Positions 7,849 through 16,016 are shown, counted from the first letter of the stretch. The stretch: 64,000 nucleotides of DNA from Aquipuribacter nitratireducens (GCF_037860835.1 NZ_JBBEOG010000001.1:62001-126000), one strand, 5' to 3'. Made by a program: numbers and translations. Notes: generated by a model from the sequence alone, not told the origin.

Positions 7849-9222
7849 GTGACGACGTGCCGCTTCGCCAGCCTCGTCCCCGCGGCGCTGGCCGCCGTCC
7901 TCGGCGCCGGCCTCGCCGCCCCTGCCACGGCGGCGACCACCCGCTGGGCCGGTGAGCCGTGGGAACCGGGTCGGCTCTCGGTGACTGCCGTTGCGGCGCC
8001 GACGCTCCCCTCGCTGCCCCCGGGCAGCGCGGCGGCTGCCGCCGCGCCCACGGCGTCGCTGACGGTGTCGCCGTGCTTCGTCCTCGACTCCTACGGCGCC
8101 GTGGAGGTCGTCGGCACGCTGGTCGCCGACGCCGCGGCCGACACGGCGTTCACCGTCGTCGACAGCTCGGGCAGTCGTCACCCCGTGACGGTGCCGGCGG
8201 GGCGCGCCGTCAGCATCCGCTGGGTCGAGGGCTGGGGCGAGGTCAGCGTGGAGGTCTATGCCGGGGACACGCAGCTCACGCGTGTCGAGCGCGACGTCCT
8301 CGACTGCGGGCCGCGCAGCGTGTCGTCCTTCGTCGACGGTGCCGACGAGCTGCTGCGGTGGGACGCCCGTGGCGTGGGCGACTTCGTCGAGGTGTTCACC
8401 AACGGGCACACCGCGCTGCTCGGCTTCTGGGACGCCGAGATCCCCGCCGACGTCGTCGTCCCCGTCGACGTCGACGGCCGGCCCGGCGACGAGCTCGTGG
8501 TGTACGACAGCCTGACGGGGCGGATGGTCGTCGTGGGCATCGACCCGTTCGACGGGCCGTTCGTCATCTCCGACCGGGCGTGGTCCCCGGGGTGGGACAC
8601 TGTCGTCCCGGTCGAGGTCGACGGCAGCCCCGGCTCCGAGCTGGTGGTCTACAACAGCGTGACCGGCCGTCAGGTGGTCGTGAACCTGTTCGCGGATGGT
8701 GGCACCGGCACCATCAGCGACCGGCAGTGGTCCCTCGGCTGGGACGTCGTCGAGCCGGTCCAGCTGGACGGCGACGCCCTGTCCGAGCTCGTCGTCTACA
8801 ACAGCGTCACCGGCCGTCAGGTGCTCGTGAACCTCTTCGGTGACGGCCGCACCGGCACGTACAGCGACCGCGCGTGGTCGCGCGGCTGGGACACCGTCGA
8901 GCCCGTCCAGCTCGACACGGACGGGCTGTCCGAGCTCGTCGTCTACAACAGCGTGAGCGGGCGCCAGGTGCTCGTGAACCTATTCCCCGACGGCTCGACG
9001 GGCACGTTCTCCGACCGGCAGTGGTCGAGGGGCTGGGACGTCGTGACCGCCGTCGAGTCCGACCGCACCCCGCTGTCGGAGCTCGCGGTCTACAGCTCGA
9101 CGACGGGCCGGCACGTGCTCGTCGACCTCAAGCCCGGCGGCGGCACCGGCACCTACCTCGACACCTTCTGGGGCCGGGGCTGGGCCGACGCGGTCGCCTT
9201 CGAGCTCGACGGCCGCCGCTGA
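7849..9222 (+). CDS. Secreted six-repeat WSxGWD protein, copy 3
   Basis: The function is unknown. This is the third tandem paralogue, 457 residues, starting with GTG 3 bp after the stop of copy 2. It has a signal peptide (about 1-29, ending PATAA) and the two-cysteine beta domain (VSPCFVLDSYG to VLDCGPR). Six repeats follow, beginning DELLRWDARGVGDFVEVF and ending with the cap unit GTGTYLDTFWGRGWADAVAF. That cap, with FWGRGW in place of QWSRGW, is shared by all three tandem copies and so marks the true end of the domain. Between 20 and 70 residues of low-complexity linker separate signal and domain in the three copies. No anchor or sorting signal is visible, so free secretion is likely. Confidence 0.85.
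   Translation: MTTCRFASLVPAALAAVLGAGLAAPATAATTRWAGEPWEPGRLSVTAVAAPTLPSLPPGSAAAAAAPTASLTVSPCFVLDSYGAVEVVGTLVADAAADTAFTVVDSSGSRHPVTVPAGRAVSIRWVEGWGEVSVEVYAGDTQLTRVERDVLDCGPRSVSSFVDGADELLRWDARGVGDFVEVFTNGHTALLGFWDAEIPADVVVPVDVDGRPGDELVVYDSLTGRMVVVGIDPFDGPFVISDRAWSPGWDTVVPVEVDGSPGSELVVYNSVTGRQVVVNLFADGGTGTISDRQWSLGWDVVEPVQLDGDALSELVVYNSVTGRQVLVNLFGDGRTGTYSDRAWSRGWDTVEPVQLDTDGLSELVVYNSVSGRQVLVNLFPDGSTGTFSDRQWSRGWDVVTAVESDRTPLSELAVYSSTTGRHVLVDLKPGGGTGTYLDTFWGRGWADAVAFELDGRR
8344..9219 (+). repeat. Six tandem WSxGWD units of copy 3
   Basis: Six units of about 49 codons. Unit 2 reads SDRAWSPGWDTVVPVEVDG and units 3 to 5 follow the consensus. Synonymous differences between units are more numerous than in copy 1, which suggests older duplications or conversion from different donors. 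Confidence 0.8.
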
Positions 9223-9237
9223 GGCCCGCCACGACTA

Positions 9238-9421
9238 CTGTGCCGCCGGGGTCATAGCGACGGAATCGCCGAATCCGGCGCTACAACCCCTGTGCCGCAG
9301 GGGTCGTGGCGGCGGTGGCGGCGAGGGCGGCGATGGCGGCCACCCGCGTCCACAACCTCTGTGCCGCAGAGGTTGTAGCGCGGAATCGGCCTGATCCCGG
9401 TCTACAACCCCTGCGGCACAG
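9238..9421. repeat. Nested palindromic repeats between convergent genes
   Basis: The 222-bp gap between the convergent repeat-protein and heparinase genes is filled by related dyads. ACAACCTCTG (9352-9361) pairs perfectly with CAGAGGTTGT (9367-9376). CTGTGCCGCAGAGGTTGTAG (9359-9378) is complementary at 19 of 20 positions to 9402-9421, across a 23-bp spacer. A third copy, CCCCTG/CAGGGG, lies at 9286-9302. Alternate pairings are mutually exclusive. The array may act as a bidirectional terminator or be a small REP-like element. Confidence 0.65.
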
Positions 9422-9444
9422 CCCTGGTAGGTGCGTGCGGGCGC

Positions 9445-11712
9445 TCAGCGCAGCGACGCCGTGAGGGTCATCGACCGCACCCGCGGCAGCGCCACGGTGA
9501 CGACCGTCAGCGCACGCCCGTCGGAGGAGGTCTCCGGCGCCGGCGCCTCGCTGATGACCGACCCGGCGGGCAGGCCCGAGAAGCGGAGCGTCGCGGTCTG
9601 ACCGGCCTTTCGGAGCACGACCTGACCCGAGCCCACCGACACGTCGGCGTCGGTGACCCAGCGCCACTGGAGGTTGACGGCGCTGTCGGCCCGGACCTCG
9701 TCGCGGATGTCGACACGGTCCGAGTAGTGGGTGACGGTCCGCTTCGCCAGGCGCGTGCCCGGGACGGCCTTCGTGAGGTCGACCCCGACCTGGGACGCCG
9801 TGAAGCCGCTGAAGGTCGCCCGCGCCGTGGTGGGCTGGTTCGCCCCGGCCCGCACGAGCGTCGAGTGCGCGGACACGCTGGGGTGCCAGTACGTCCACCG
9901 CTTCACCGAGTCGAAGTAGCCCGGCTGGGAGTAGCTGCCGAGGCCGGGGTCGACGGCCCAGTCGACGCCCTTGCGCTGCACGGACACCGAGCCGAGGTCG
10001 AGGTGGCCGTGGGACAGGCCGTTCCGCCCGCCCTTCACCGTCACGGTGCCCTCCGGGCGCTGGAGCACGGCGAGGCCGCTCGCCGGGTACAGGGACGAGC
10101 GCGGCGTGGCGACCGACCCGCCGTCGACCCACCACCACAGCAGGTACGGGTGCGGCTCCTGCGCGAACTTCCCCCGCGCCCACGCGGCGACGGTCGTGTT
10201 GCCCGTCGCCTTCGCGACCCACGCGGGCGCGAACGGGGCGACGTCCTGCGGCGCGGAGTCGCCGACCGGCACGACGGAGCCGTCCTTGTTCGCGCTGTTG
10301 AGGGCGTACGTCGCGAGCTTCCAGGGCGAGGGCAGCGTGACGGGGCCGGTGCCGTAGACGGCGTCGTAGGTGGCGTACAGCGCGGCGACCCCGCCGACGC
10401 CCGACGTCATGTAGTTCCAGTAGCCGGGGCCCTCGACCGACCCGCCGTCCTGCGCCAGGGCGCGGAGACCGGGGGCGACGCCGCCGAGCGTCGCGCGGGC
10501 GAACGCCGCGGACTGGGCGGGCTTGCCGCGGAGGAACACCGCGCCGGCGATGAAGTAGTTGCTGTTCTGGATGACCGGGATGTTCGTGCTGCCGGAGACG
10601 AAGCTGTCGCGGAACGCGTGCTCGCACGTCGCCGGTCCGAGCCAGCGGACGTACACCCGCTCCTCCGTCATCGGGTCGACCGTGGCCGTCCAGTTGTAGC
10701 CGGCGGCCATGGCGCCGAGCACACCGGCGGCGCGCAGCGTGTTGGTCTGCCGCTCCGGACCGGCAGCGGCGAGGGTGCGGACGTCCTTCTGCAGGGCCGT
10801 GCGCGACGCGCCGTCCCCGCCGCCGAGCCACGCGTAGCCGAGGCGCGTCGTGCGGGTGCCGAAGGACTGCCAGGCGCCGTCGACCGCCTGGGGCGTGCCG
10901 CGCTCGCGGGCCGCGCTCTGGAGCATCTGCCGGTGCGTCGTCGCGAGGGGCTCCCGCGTCACGCGCTGCTTCGCGGCGCTCACCATGGCGCTCGTGGTCG
11001 CGACGACGGGACGGTCCGTCGGCACGCTCGGGCGCCACACCGACGTCGCGTACGGCAGCGCGCAGCCGCCCGCGAAGCCGGTCCAGCCGCTCGCGGCGGG
11101 GACGCTGCCGCTGCGCGTCCGCACCGAGGACAGGTAGCGGGAGGAGAACAGGGTCGGCGTCGCCACGGCCTTGCCGGCGGCGGCGAGGTGGGCGGCGGTG
11201 TCGCCCGCGAGCCGCGTGGAGAACGACTCGAGCCGGGTGCGCTGCGCGGCGTAGGCCGACGACGACATCCGGCCGGTCGCCCGGTCGTCGAGCGCGGTGC
11301 GGGCGAGGGTGTGCTGCTCCGTGCGGTAGGCGGCGATCGTCTGCAGACGACCGGCGACGTCGCGCACGGTGCGGGCGCGGCGCGTCTCGCTGTCGATGCG
11401 GCGCTTCGCCGTGTCGTACGTCGACCAGCTCGTGACCGCGGAGATGAGCGGACCGGACGCGGTGAGGGAGGCGTAGCCGCGCGCGTTCGCGTCCTGCATC
11501 GCGACGACCTGCGAGCGGGGCAGGCCACCGAGCCGCGTCCGCGCCACCTTGTAGTCCTCGCCGGCGGCCTTGTACCTCGTCCACAGCGCCGCCTTCGCGT
11601 CGGCGAGGGCCGAGGCGGCGTGCCCGGGGGCGGGCAGCAGCAGCAGCGCGAGGAGGAGCGCGGTCAGACCGGCGAGGAGGGCGGCGGGCGTGGCAGAGCG
11701 GGAGCGGGTCAC
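9445..11712 (-). CDS. Secreted heparinase II/III-like polysaccharide lyase
   Basis: This is a predicted exported enzyme of 755 residues that would cleave an acidic polysaccharide by beta-elimination. It has a signal peptide (about 1-32, ending PGHAA) and a helical N-terminal half with several YxxxxHxxxxALDD-like stretches that suggests an alpha/alpha toroid. The heparinase II/III motif GLSHGHLDLGSVSVQ and WAVDPGLGSYS sit in the C-terminal beta-sandwich region. Family members use such His and Tyr residues for catalysis and metal binding. It lies 60 bp downstream of the transpeptidase gene on the same strand. Given the polymer locus around it, it may trim or recycle the cell's own surface glycan. 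The exact substrate is not readable. Confidence 0.75.
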   Translation of the reverse strand: MTRSRSATPAALLAGLTALLLALLLLPAPGHAASALADAKAALWTRYKAAGEDYKVARTRLGGLPRSQVVAMQDANARGYASLTASGPLISAVTSWSTYDTAKRRIDSETRRARTVRDVAGRLQTIAAYRTEQHTLARTALDDRATGRMSSSAYAAQRTRLESFSTRLAGDTAAHLAAAGKAVATPTLFSSRYLSSVRTRSGSVPAASGWTGFAGGCALPYATSVWRPSVPTDRPVVATTSAMVSAAKQRVTREPLATTHRQMLQSAARERGTPQAVDGAWQSFGTRTTRLGYAWLGGGDGASRTALQKDVRTLAAAGPERQTNTLRAAGVLGAMAAGYNWTATVDPMTEERVYVRWLGPATCEHAFRDSFVSGSTNIPVIQNSNYFIAGAVFLRGKPAQSAAFARATLGGVAPGLRALAQDGGSVEGPGYWNYMTSGVGGVAALYATYDAVYGTGPVTLPSPWKLATYALNSANKDGSVVPVGDSAPQDVAPFAPAWVAKATGNTTVAAWARGKFAQEPHPYLLWWWVDGGSVATPRSSLYPASGLAVLQRPEGTVTVKGGRNGLSHGHLDLGSVSVQRKGVDWAVDPGLGSYSQPGYFDSVKRWTYWHPSVSAHSTLVRAGANQPTTARATFSGFTASQVGVDLTKAVPGTRLAKRTVTHYSDRVDIRDEVRADSAVNLQWRWVTDADVSVGSGQVVLRKAGQTATLRFSGLPAGSVISEAPAPETSSDGRALTVVTVALPRVRSMTLTASLR

Positions 11713-11772
11713 CGAGAAGTGGTCGGCACGCGCCCGACCGGTCTTGACGCCGACGCCCCGGACAGGACCCGG

Positions 11773-13083
11773 TCAGCTCCCGTCGACGTCGAGCGCGGTG
11801 AGCGACCAGCCCCTCGACCAGGTGGTGTCGCTGAGGGTCACCGTCGTGCCGTCGGCGCGCAGGTCGAGCAGGACGCGTCGGCCGGTGGTGGGGTTGTAGG
11901 TGAGGAGCTCGCTGCCGGTGGTGCCGTCGGTCTCGACGGGGGTGAGGGTCCAGGCCTTCGACCAGGTGGTGTCGGTGAGGGTGCGGGTGGTGCCGTCGGC
12001 GCGGAGGTCGAGCAGGGCCCGTCGGCCGGTGGTGGGGTTGTAGGTGAGGAGCTCGCTGCCGGTGGTGCCGTCGGTCTCGACGGGGGTGAGGTGCCAGGCC
12101 TTCGACCAGGTGGTGTCGGTGAGGGTGCGGGTGGTGCCGTCGGCGCGGAGGTCGAGGAGGACGCGTCGGCCGGTGGTGGGGTTGTAGGTGAGGAGCTCGC
12201 TGCCGGTGGTGCCGTCGGTCTCGACGGGGGTGAGGGTCCAGGCCTTCGACCAGGTGGTGTCGGTGAGGGTGCGGGTGCTGCCGTCGGCGCGGAGGTCGAG
12301 CAGGGCCCGCCGGCCGGTGGTGGGGTCGTACGCCACGAGCTCGTCGGTGCGCGTCGCGCCGCCGGGCCGGTCGTCGAGCCACGACTGCGGGCCCATGACT
12401 ATCTGCGGTGTCGCGGCGGGGTCGAGCCAGCGGAGCAGCGTGTGCATCTGGGTCTGGCTCACCGAGACGCAACCGAGCGTCGCGTCCCGTCCGTTGACGT
12501 GGAGGAAGATCGCCGAGCCGCGGCCCGCGACCGGGTCCGGGCGGTTGAAGTCGATGACCGCCGCGTAGTTGTACTGCGGGTCGTACGTCGCGAGCCGCTC
12601 CGAGGCCTCGGTCCGGAAGCCGCCCTGGGAGCCCAGCCGCATGTCGTTGTAGTACGGCGACTCGCTGCCGCCGACCCAGTAGTGGTCCATGCCGACCTGG
12701 ACGTACGGCATGCGGGTGCCGGGGTCGGCGAGCCGGCCGAAGGTCTCGGTGATGCTGTAGCTGCCGGCGGGCGTCGTCCGGTTCCCCACGACCCGCTCCT
12801 CGCCGATCATGAACCCGTTCGGTCCCAGACGCGCCTGCCACGGCCCGTGGACCCGCTCCCAGCCGGTGGCGCGCCGCTCGTAGGCGGTGAGCGTCGCGTA
12901 GGACGTCGTCCACGACGGGGCGGTCACGACGATCACCTGGCTCGTGGCGGCCGGCAGCCGCGACTCGAAGCGCTCGATGCCGGGCACCGTGACGGTCCCC
13001 GCGCTCGCTGGCGCGACGGCGCCCAGCAGGACGACGGCGAGGGTGAGCAGCACGGTCACGACAGGGCGGGCGGTACGGGACAC
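11773..13083 (-). CDS. L,D-transpeptidase fused to four WSxGWD-type repeats
   Basis: This 436-residue exported protein has a signal peptide (1-28, ending PASAG) and a YkuD-superfamily domain (about 35-230). The catalytic motif is FLHVNGRDATLGCVSVS, with H195 and C205. L,D-transpeptidases form 3-3 peptidoglycan crosslinks or attach proteins to peptidoglycan. The C-terminal part (247-436) is four 48-residue repeats of the type SELLTYNPTTGRRVLLDL followed by DTTWSKAW. These are clearly related to the repeats of the neighbouring secreted proteins. I chose GTG 13083 because GAGGAG lies 9 bp upstream and the signal peptide follows. The fusion links the repeat family to the cell wall. No ORF longer than the repeat array follows before the heparinase gene. 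Confidence 0.85.
   Translation of the reverse strand: MSRTARPVVTVLLTLAVVLLGAVAPASAGTVTVPGIERFESRLPAATSQVIVVTAPSWTTSYATLTAYERRATGWERVHGPWQARLGPNGFMIGEERVVGNRTTPAGSYSITETFGRLADPGTRMPYVQVGMDHYWVGGSESPYYNDMRLGSQGGFRTEASERLATYDPQYNYAAVIDFNRPDPVAGRGSAIFLHVNGRDATLGCVSVSQTQMHTLLRWLDPAATPQIVMGPQSWLDDRPGGATRTDELVAYDPTTGRRALLDLRADGSTRTLTDTTWSKAWTLTPVETDGTTGSELLTYNPTTGRRVLLDLRADGTTRTLTDTTWSKAWHLTPVETDGTTGSELLTYNPTTGRRALLDLRADGTTRTLTDTTWSKAWTLTPVETDGTTGSELLTYNPTTGRRVLLDLRADGTTVTLSDTTWSRGWSLTALDVDGS
11776..12345 (-). repeat. Four 144-bp direct repeats in the transpeptidase gene
   Basis: An exact 144-bp period is visible, with equivalent sites at 11827, 11971, 12115 and 12259. The central units differ at only a few positions, including Val/Ala in TGRRVLL or TGRRALL. 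Such near-identity in DNA implies recent amplification or ongoing recombination. The copy number may be wrong in short-read assemblies. Confidence 0.85.
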
Positions 13084-13222
13084 AGCGGTCTCCTCGTCGA
13101 CGGCGTCACCGATGTCATCGGCAGGGTGCACCGTCGAGCCAAGCGTCACGCCCGTTCCGCCACTGCGGACGCGACTATGGTCGGTCGACCGGGCGGTCGA
13201 TCCCCCGGGGAGGAGGTTCGAC

Positions 13223-14467
13223 GTGCGGGTGACCTGGACCTCCGTCGACGAGCGGACGCTGCACCTGGAGTTCCGCCCCGACGCCGAGGACGCGCTGGTC
13301 GCCCGACGTGGACCGGACGTGCGGCTCATGACGACGAGCGCGAACATCCGGCTGCCGGTCCCGGCCGACGACCTGCACCCCGACCTCCTCGCGCTGGCGG
13401 CGTACGCCGTGGTGTGGCCGTGGACCCGCTCGCGCCTCGTCGTCGACCGCCCCGTGAGCGACGCCCTCGCGGAGGCGATGGCCCTCGACGGCGTCGCGAT
13501 CACCCCGACCGGGGGCGAGGCCCGCCGGCCGGGATCACGGGTCTCCCTCGCGTACTCCGGCGGCACGGACTCGATCGCGGCCTCGGTCCTGCTCCCAGAG
13601 GACACCGTGTACGTCCACCTGCGCCGGCAGAAGCACCCCCGGACCGTCGACCGCATGACGCACGTCAAGGGCGGCGTCCTGGAGCGGCTCGTGAGCGACG
13701 CGGGCCGGCGTGGCGTCGAGACGACGGTCGTGCGGACCGACCTGGAGTACGTCTGCCTGCCGTTCGCCACGTTCCCCGTCTGGTGGGCGGTGCTGGTCGG
13801 CTCCATCCTCACCGCGGACGCGTACGACGCCGGGGCGGTGGCGACCGGGACGGTGCTCGAGGCGCGGTACCTCGGCAGCGGGATCCGATTCATCGACCAC
13901 GCCCACCCCTCGACCTTCCACCGCCTCTTCGAGGCCGTGGGCCTACCGTTCCTGCGCCCGACCGCAGCGCTGACGGAAGTCGGCACGACTCTCGTGGCGC
14001 GGCACTCGCCGCTCGCCGACCTCGCGCGGTCGTGCCTCCTCGGCTCGTACGAGCGGCCGTGCCTCCGCTGCGACAAGTGCCTGCGCAAGGAGATGACGAC
14101 GGCGGCGATCGACGGCAGGCGCCTGTCGCCGGCAGTGCTCGACGCCATGCGGAGCCACCCGGCCATGTTCGCCAAGGTCCTCGCCGAGCCCCCGCTCTAC
14201 ATGCAGGACATGGTCGAGTACGCGCTCGCGCGGGTGGACGTGTCGGGGACACCGCTCGAGGCAGCGGCCGAGCGCCTCCGGCCCTCGGCGGAGTCGACGC
14301 GCTGGGTGGAGGGGTACTACGCCCCGGCCCTCGACCACGAGGTGCCGCCGCGCTGGCGCACCGACGTCGAGCGGCGCCTCGGCGGTCTGGTCCGGCGGAT
14401 GACGGCGCAGGAGGAGGCCGTCGTCGAGACGTGGGACGCCGCCACGAGGTCGGAGGTCCCGGCGTGA
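13223..14467 (+). CDS. QueC-like PP-loop ATP pyrophosphatase of unknown role
   Basis: This 414-residue protein carries the N-type ATP pyrophosphatase loop SLAYSGGTDSIAAS (SGGTDS at 112-117), which activates substrates by adenylation. Near residues 271-286 four cysteines are spaced C-x8-C-x2-C-x2-C, like the zinc site of QueC. The first 100 residues and the middle part do not look like queuosine enzymes, and no other deazapurine gene is nearby. Start GTG 13223 is supported by AGGAGG at 13211-13216. It overlaps the next small gene by 4 bp and diverges from the transpeptidase gene. I infer a tailoring enzyme that activates a carboxylate or amide in the surface-polymer pathway, but this is a guess. 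Confidence 0.7.
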   Translation: MRVTWTSVDERTLHLEFRPDAEDALVARRGPDVRLMTTSANIRLPVPADDLHPDLLALAAYAVVWPWTRSRLVVDRPVSDALAEAMALDGVAITPTGGEARRPGSRVSLAYSGGTDSIAASVLLPEDTVYVHLRRQKHPRTVDRMTHVKGGVLERLVSDAGRRGVETTVVRTDLEYVCLPFATFPVWWAVLVGSILTADAYDAGAVATGTVLEARYLGSGIRFIDHAHPSTFHRLFEAVGLPFLRPTAALTEVGTTLVARHSPLADLARSCLLGSYERPCLRCDKCLRKEMTTAAIDGRRLSPAVLDAMRSHPAMFAKVLAEPPLYMQDMVEYALARVDVSGTPLEAAAERLRPSAESTRWVEGYYAPALDHEVPPRWRTDVERRLGGLVRRMTAQEEAVVETWDAATRSEVPA

Positions 14468-14787
14468 CGCGGCTGCGGGTGCGCCTCGCCGATCGCGTGA
14501 GGTCGCGTCTGGGGGTCACGGCCCTACGTCGCGAGAACGCGGACCTCACGCGGCGGGTGCGCGCGCTCGAGGCGGCCCTCGTGCGCGCGACGAGCGGCCC
14601 GGCGTCCGACGTCGAGCTCCTGTCCCTGCGCACGGAGCTGCGCGCGCTCGTGACGGCGCACCGCGACACGAGCCGGATGACGGTCGAGGCCGCGAAGGCC
14701 ATCGAGCTCGTGCTCGCCGACCTCGTCGAGCTGCGGCGTGACCTCGACGCGCAGACCCCGGCGTCACCGGAGCACCACGACGAGTGA
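14464..14787 (+). CDS. Small coiled-coil protein coupled to the PP-loop gene
   Basis: I do not recognise this 107-residue protein. It starts with GTG overlapping the TGA of the PP-loop gene by 4 bp, which implies translational coupling and a shared role. It is highly charged, with heptad-like leucines in RRENADLTRRVRALEAALV and again in LLSLRTELRALV and LVLADLVELRRDL. This suggests two helices of a coiled coil. It has no signal peptide or membrane segment. It may be an accessory or oligomerisation subunit for the ATPase. Confidence 0.65.
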   Translation: MTRLRVRLADRVRSRLGVTALRRENADLTRRVRALEAALVRATSGPASDVELLSLRTELRALVTAHRDTSRMTVEAAKAIELVLADLVELRRDLDAQTPASPEHHDE

Positions 14788-14864
14788 TCGGTCACGGACA
14801 CCCGCCGTCATAACGGTCCTGCAACGAGTCAGTCACGATCTCGACGCAGGTGCCATGAGGATCC

Positions 14865-14948
14865 CGCAGGTCATAGCGTCTGGTCCGAGCGTACGTCGAG
14901 GGCGTATCGACGCGTCCCGCGCTCCCGTGTCAAGGGGGATCCAGCCCG
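14865..14948 (+). promoter_or_regulatory. Duplicated leader upstream of WSxGWD copy 4
   Basis: This leader matches that of the next paralogue (16155-16236). Both contain CGCAGGTCATAGC, then a conserved ACGTCGAGG, then an identical 28-bp block (14912-14939 here) that includes the ribosome-binding AAGGGGG at 14932-14938. Identity is higher than in the coding regions. CATAGC could be a -10 element, but I cannot define the promoter. Confidence 0.55.
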
Positions 14949-16016
14949 ATGCGTCATGCCCGCCTACTGCCCGTCGTCGCCACCGCGGCCTGCGCAGCCA
15001 TCGTCACCACCGGCCTGGCCGTGCCCGCGAGCGCGGACCGCGTGCCGGCCGCCGACTTCACATCCGAGGTCGTCGTCTACGACGCCGACACCGGCCGCCA
15101 GGTCACGATCGACCTGCGGACCGCCACGACCACCGGCACCCTCGCGGACCGGCGCTGGTCGGCGGGCTGGGACCACGTCGTCCCGGTGGACTACACCCAG
15201 TACGCCGCTGGCAACCCGGCGACGCTCGTCTACAACAGCACGACCGGGCGCTACGCAGTCGTCGACCACTACGACGACGGCAGCACCGTCACCCTCGCCC
15301 AGGGCCAGTGGTCGCGCGGCTGGGACGTCATCACGACGATCCCGGCGAACAGCCAGGAGCCTGGCCGCGTCGACGAGGTCATGCTCGTCGACAGCGAAAC
15401 CGGTCGCGTCGTCGTCCTCGAGACCTTCGGCCTCGATGGGGGCGCCGGGTTCCGCACCGTCGCGGACCAGTCGAGCACCGCCCCGGTCGGCACCGACACG
15501 GTGCTCGCCTCCGAGGCGTTCTTCCGGGCGCCCGGCGACGACGTCTTCCGGGAGGCCGCGCTCGTCTTCTACGACAGCCGCACCGGCGAGCGGTCCCTCG
15601 GCTTCGTCTCGAGCAGCTACGCGAACACGCTCGTGTCGGTGGTCGTCGAGGACACGCTGCCGGCGTGGTCGGCGGGCTGGGACGTGGTGAGCCGGGTGGA
15701 GGTGGACGGCACGGCGGGGGACGAGGTGCTGTTCTACAACGCGAGGACGGGGCGCTCGATCCTCGCGGACCTTCTCGACGCGACCTACCGCTACCGGGTG
15801 ATCTCGCAGCGGCCGTGGTCGGCGGGCTGGGACGTCACGGTCGTCGAGGCCGACGGCAGCCTCGGCAGCGAGGTGCTGCTGTACAACCCGGAGACCGGGC
15901 GGCAGGTGACGGTCGACCTCAAGCGGGACGGTTCGACCGGCACGTACGCGGACCGGCAGTGGTCGCGTGGCTGGGACTCCCTCGTCGCGATCGAAACGGA
16001 GTTCTTCGCCGACTGA
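14949..16016 (+). CDS. Secreted WSxGWD protein without the two-cysteine domain, copy 4
   Basis: The function is unknown. This 355-residue exported protein has a signal peptide (about 1-31, ending PASA) followed directly by six repeats of 45-60 residues. The two-cysteine domain of copies 1 to 3 is absent. Repeats keep the YNxxTGR and WSxGWD cores (SEVVVYDADTGRQVTIDL, RRWSAGWDHVV). Units 3 and 4 carry longer loops and lose the tryptophan core in places. It forms a second subfamily with the following gene. AAGGGGG 10 bp upstream supports ATG 14949. A long hairpin follows the stop, so it is transcribed on its own. Confidence 0.8.
   Translation: MRHARLLPVVATAACAAIVTTGLAVPASADRVPAADFTSEVVVYDADTGRQVTIDLRTATTTGTLADRRWSAGWDHVVPVDYTQYAAGNPATLVYNSTTGRYAVVDHYDDGSTVTLAQGQWSRGWDVITTIPANSQEPGRVDEVMLVDSETGRVVVLETFGLDGGAGFRTVADQSSTAPVGTDTVLASEAFFRAPGDDVFREAALVFYDSRTGERSLGFVSSSYANTLVSVVVEDTLPAWSAGWDVVSRVEVDGTAGDEVLFYNARTGRSILADLLDATYRYRVISQRPWSAGWDVTVVEADGSLGSEVLLYNPETGRQVTVDLKRDGSTGTYADRQWSRGWDSLVAIETEFFAD
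15063..16013 (+). repeat. Six degenerate WSxGWD units of copy 4
   Basis: Six units are recognisable by SEVVVYDADTG, ATLVYNSTTG, EVMLVDSETG, ALVFYDSRTG, EVLFYNARTG and EVLLYNPETG. The last unit, GTYADRQWSRGWDS, is closest to the copies 1 to 3 consensus. Confidence 0.75.

Noticed and set aside
13223-14467. Queuosine or deazapurine DNA-modification system
   Set aside because: Only the QueC-like loop and cysteines are present. There are no QueD, QueE, FolE or DpdA-like neighbours, and the N-terminal half differs.
9727-14787. A 1,686-codon open frame on the plus strand
   Set aside because: It runs antisense to the heparinase and transpeptidase genes with an Arg/Gly/Val-rich nonsense product. Only its tail (14464-14787) is a believable gene.
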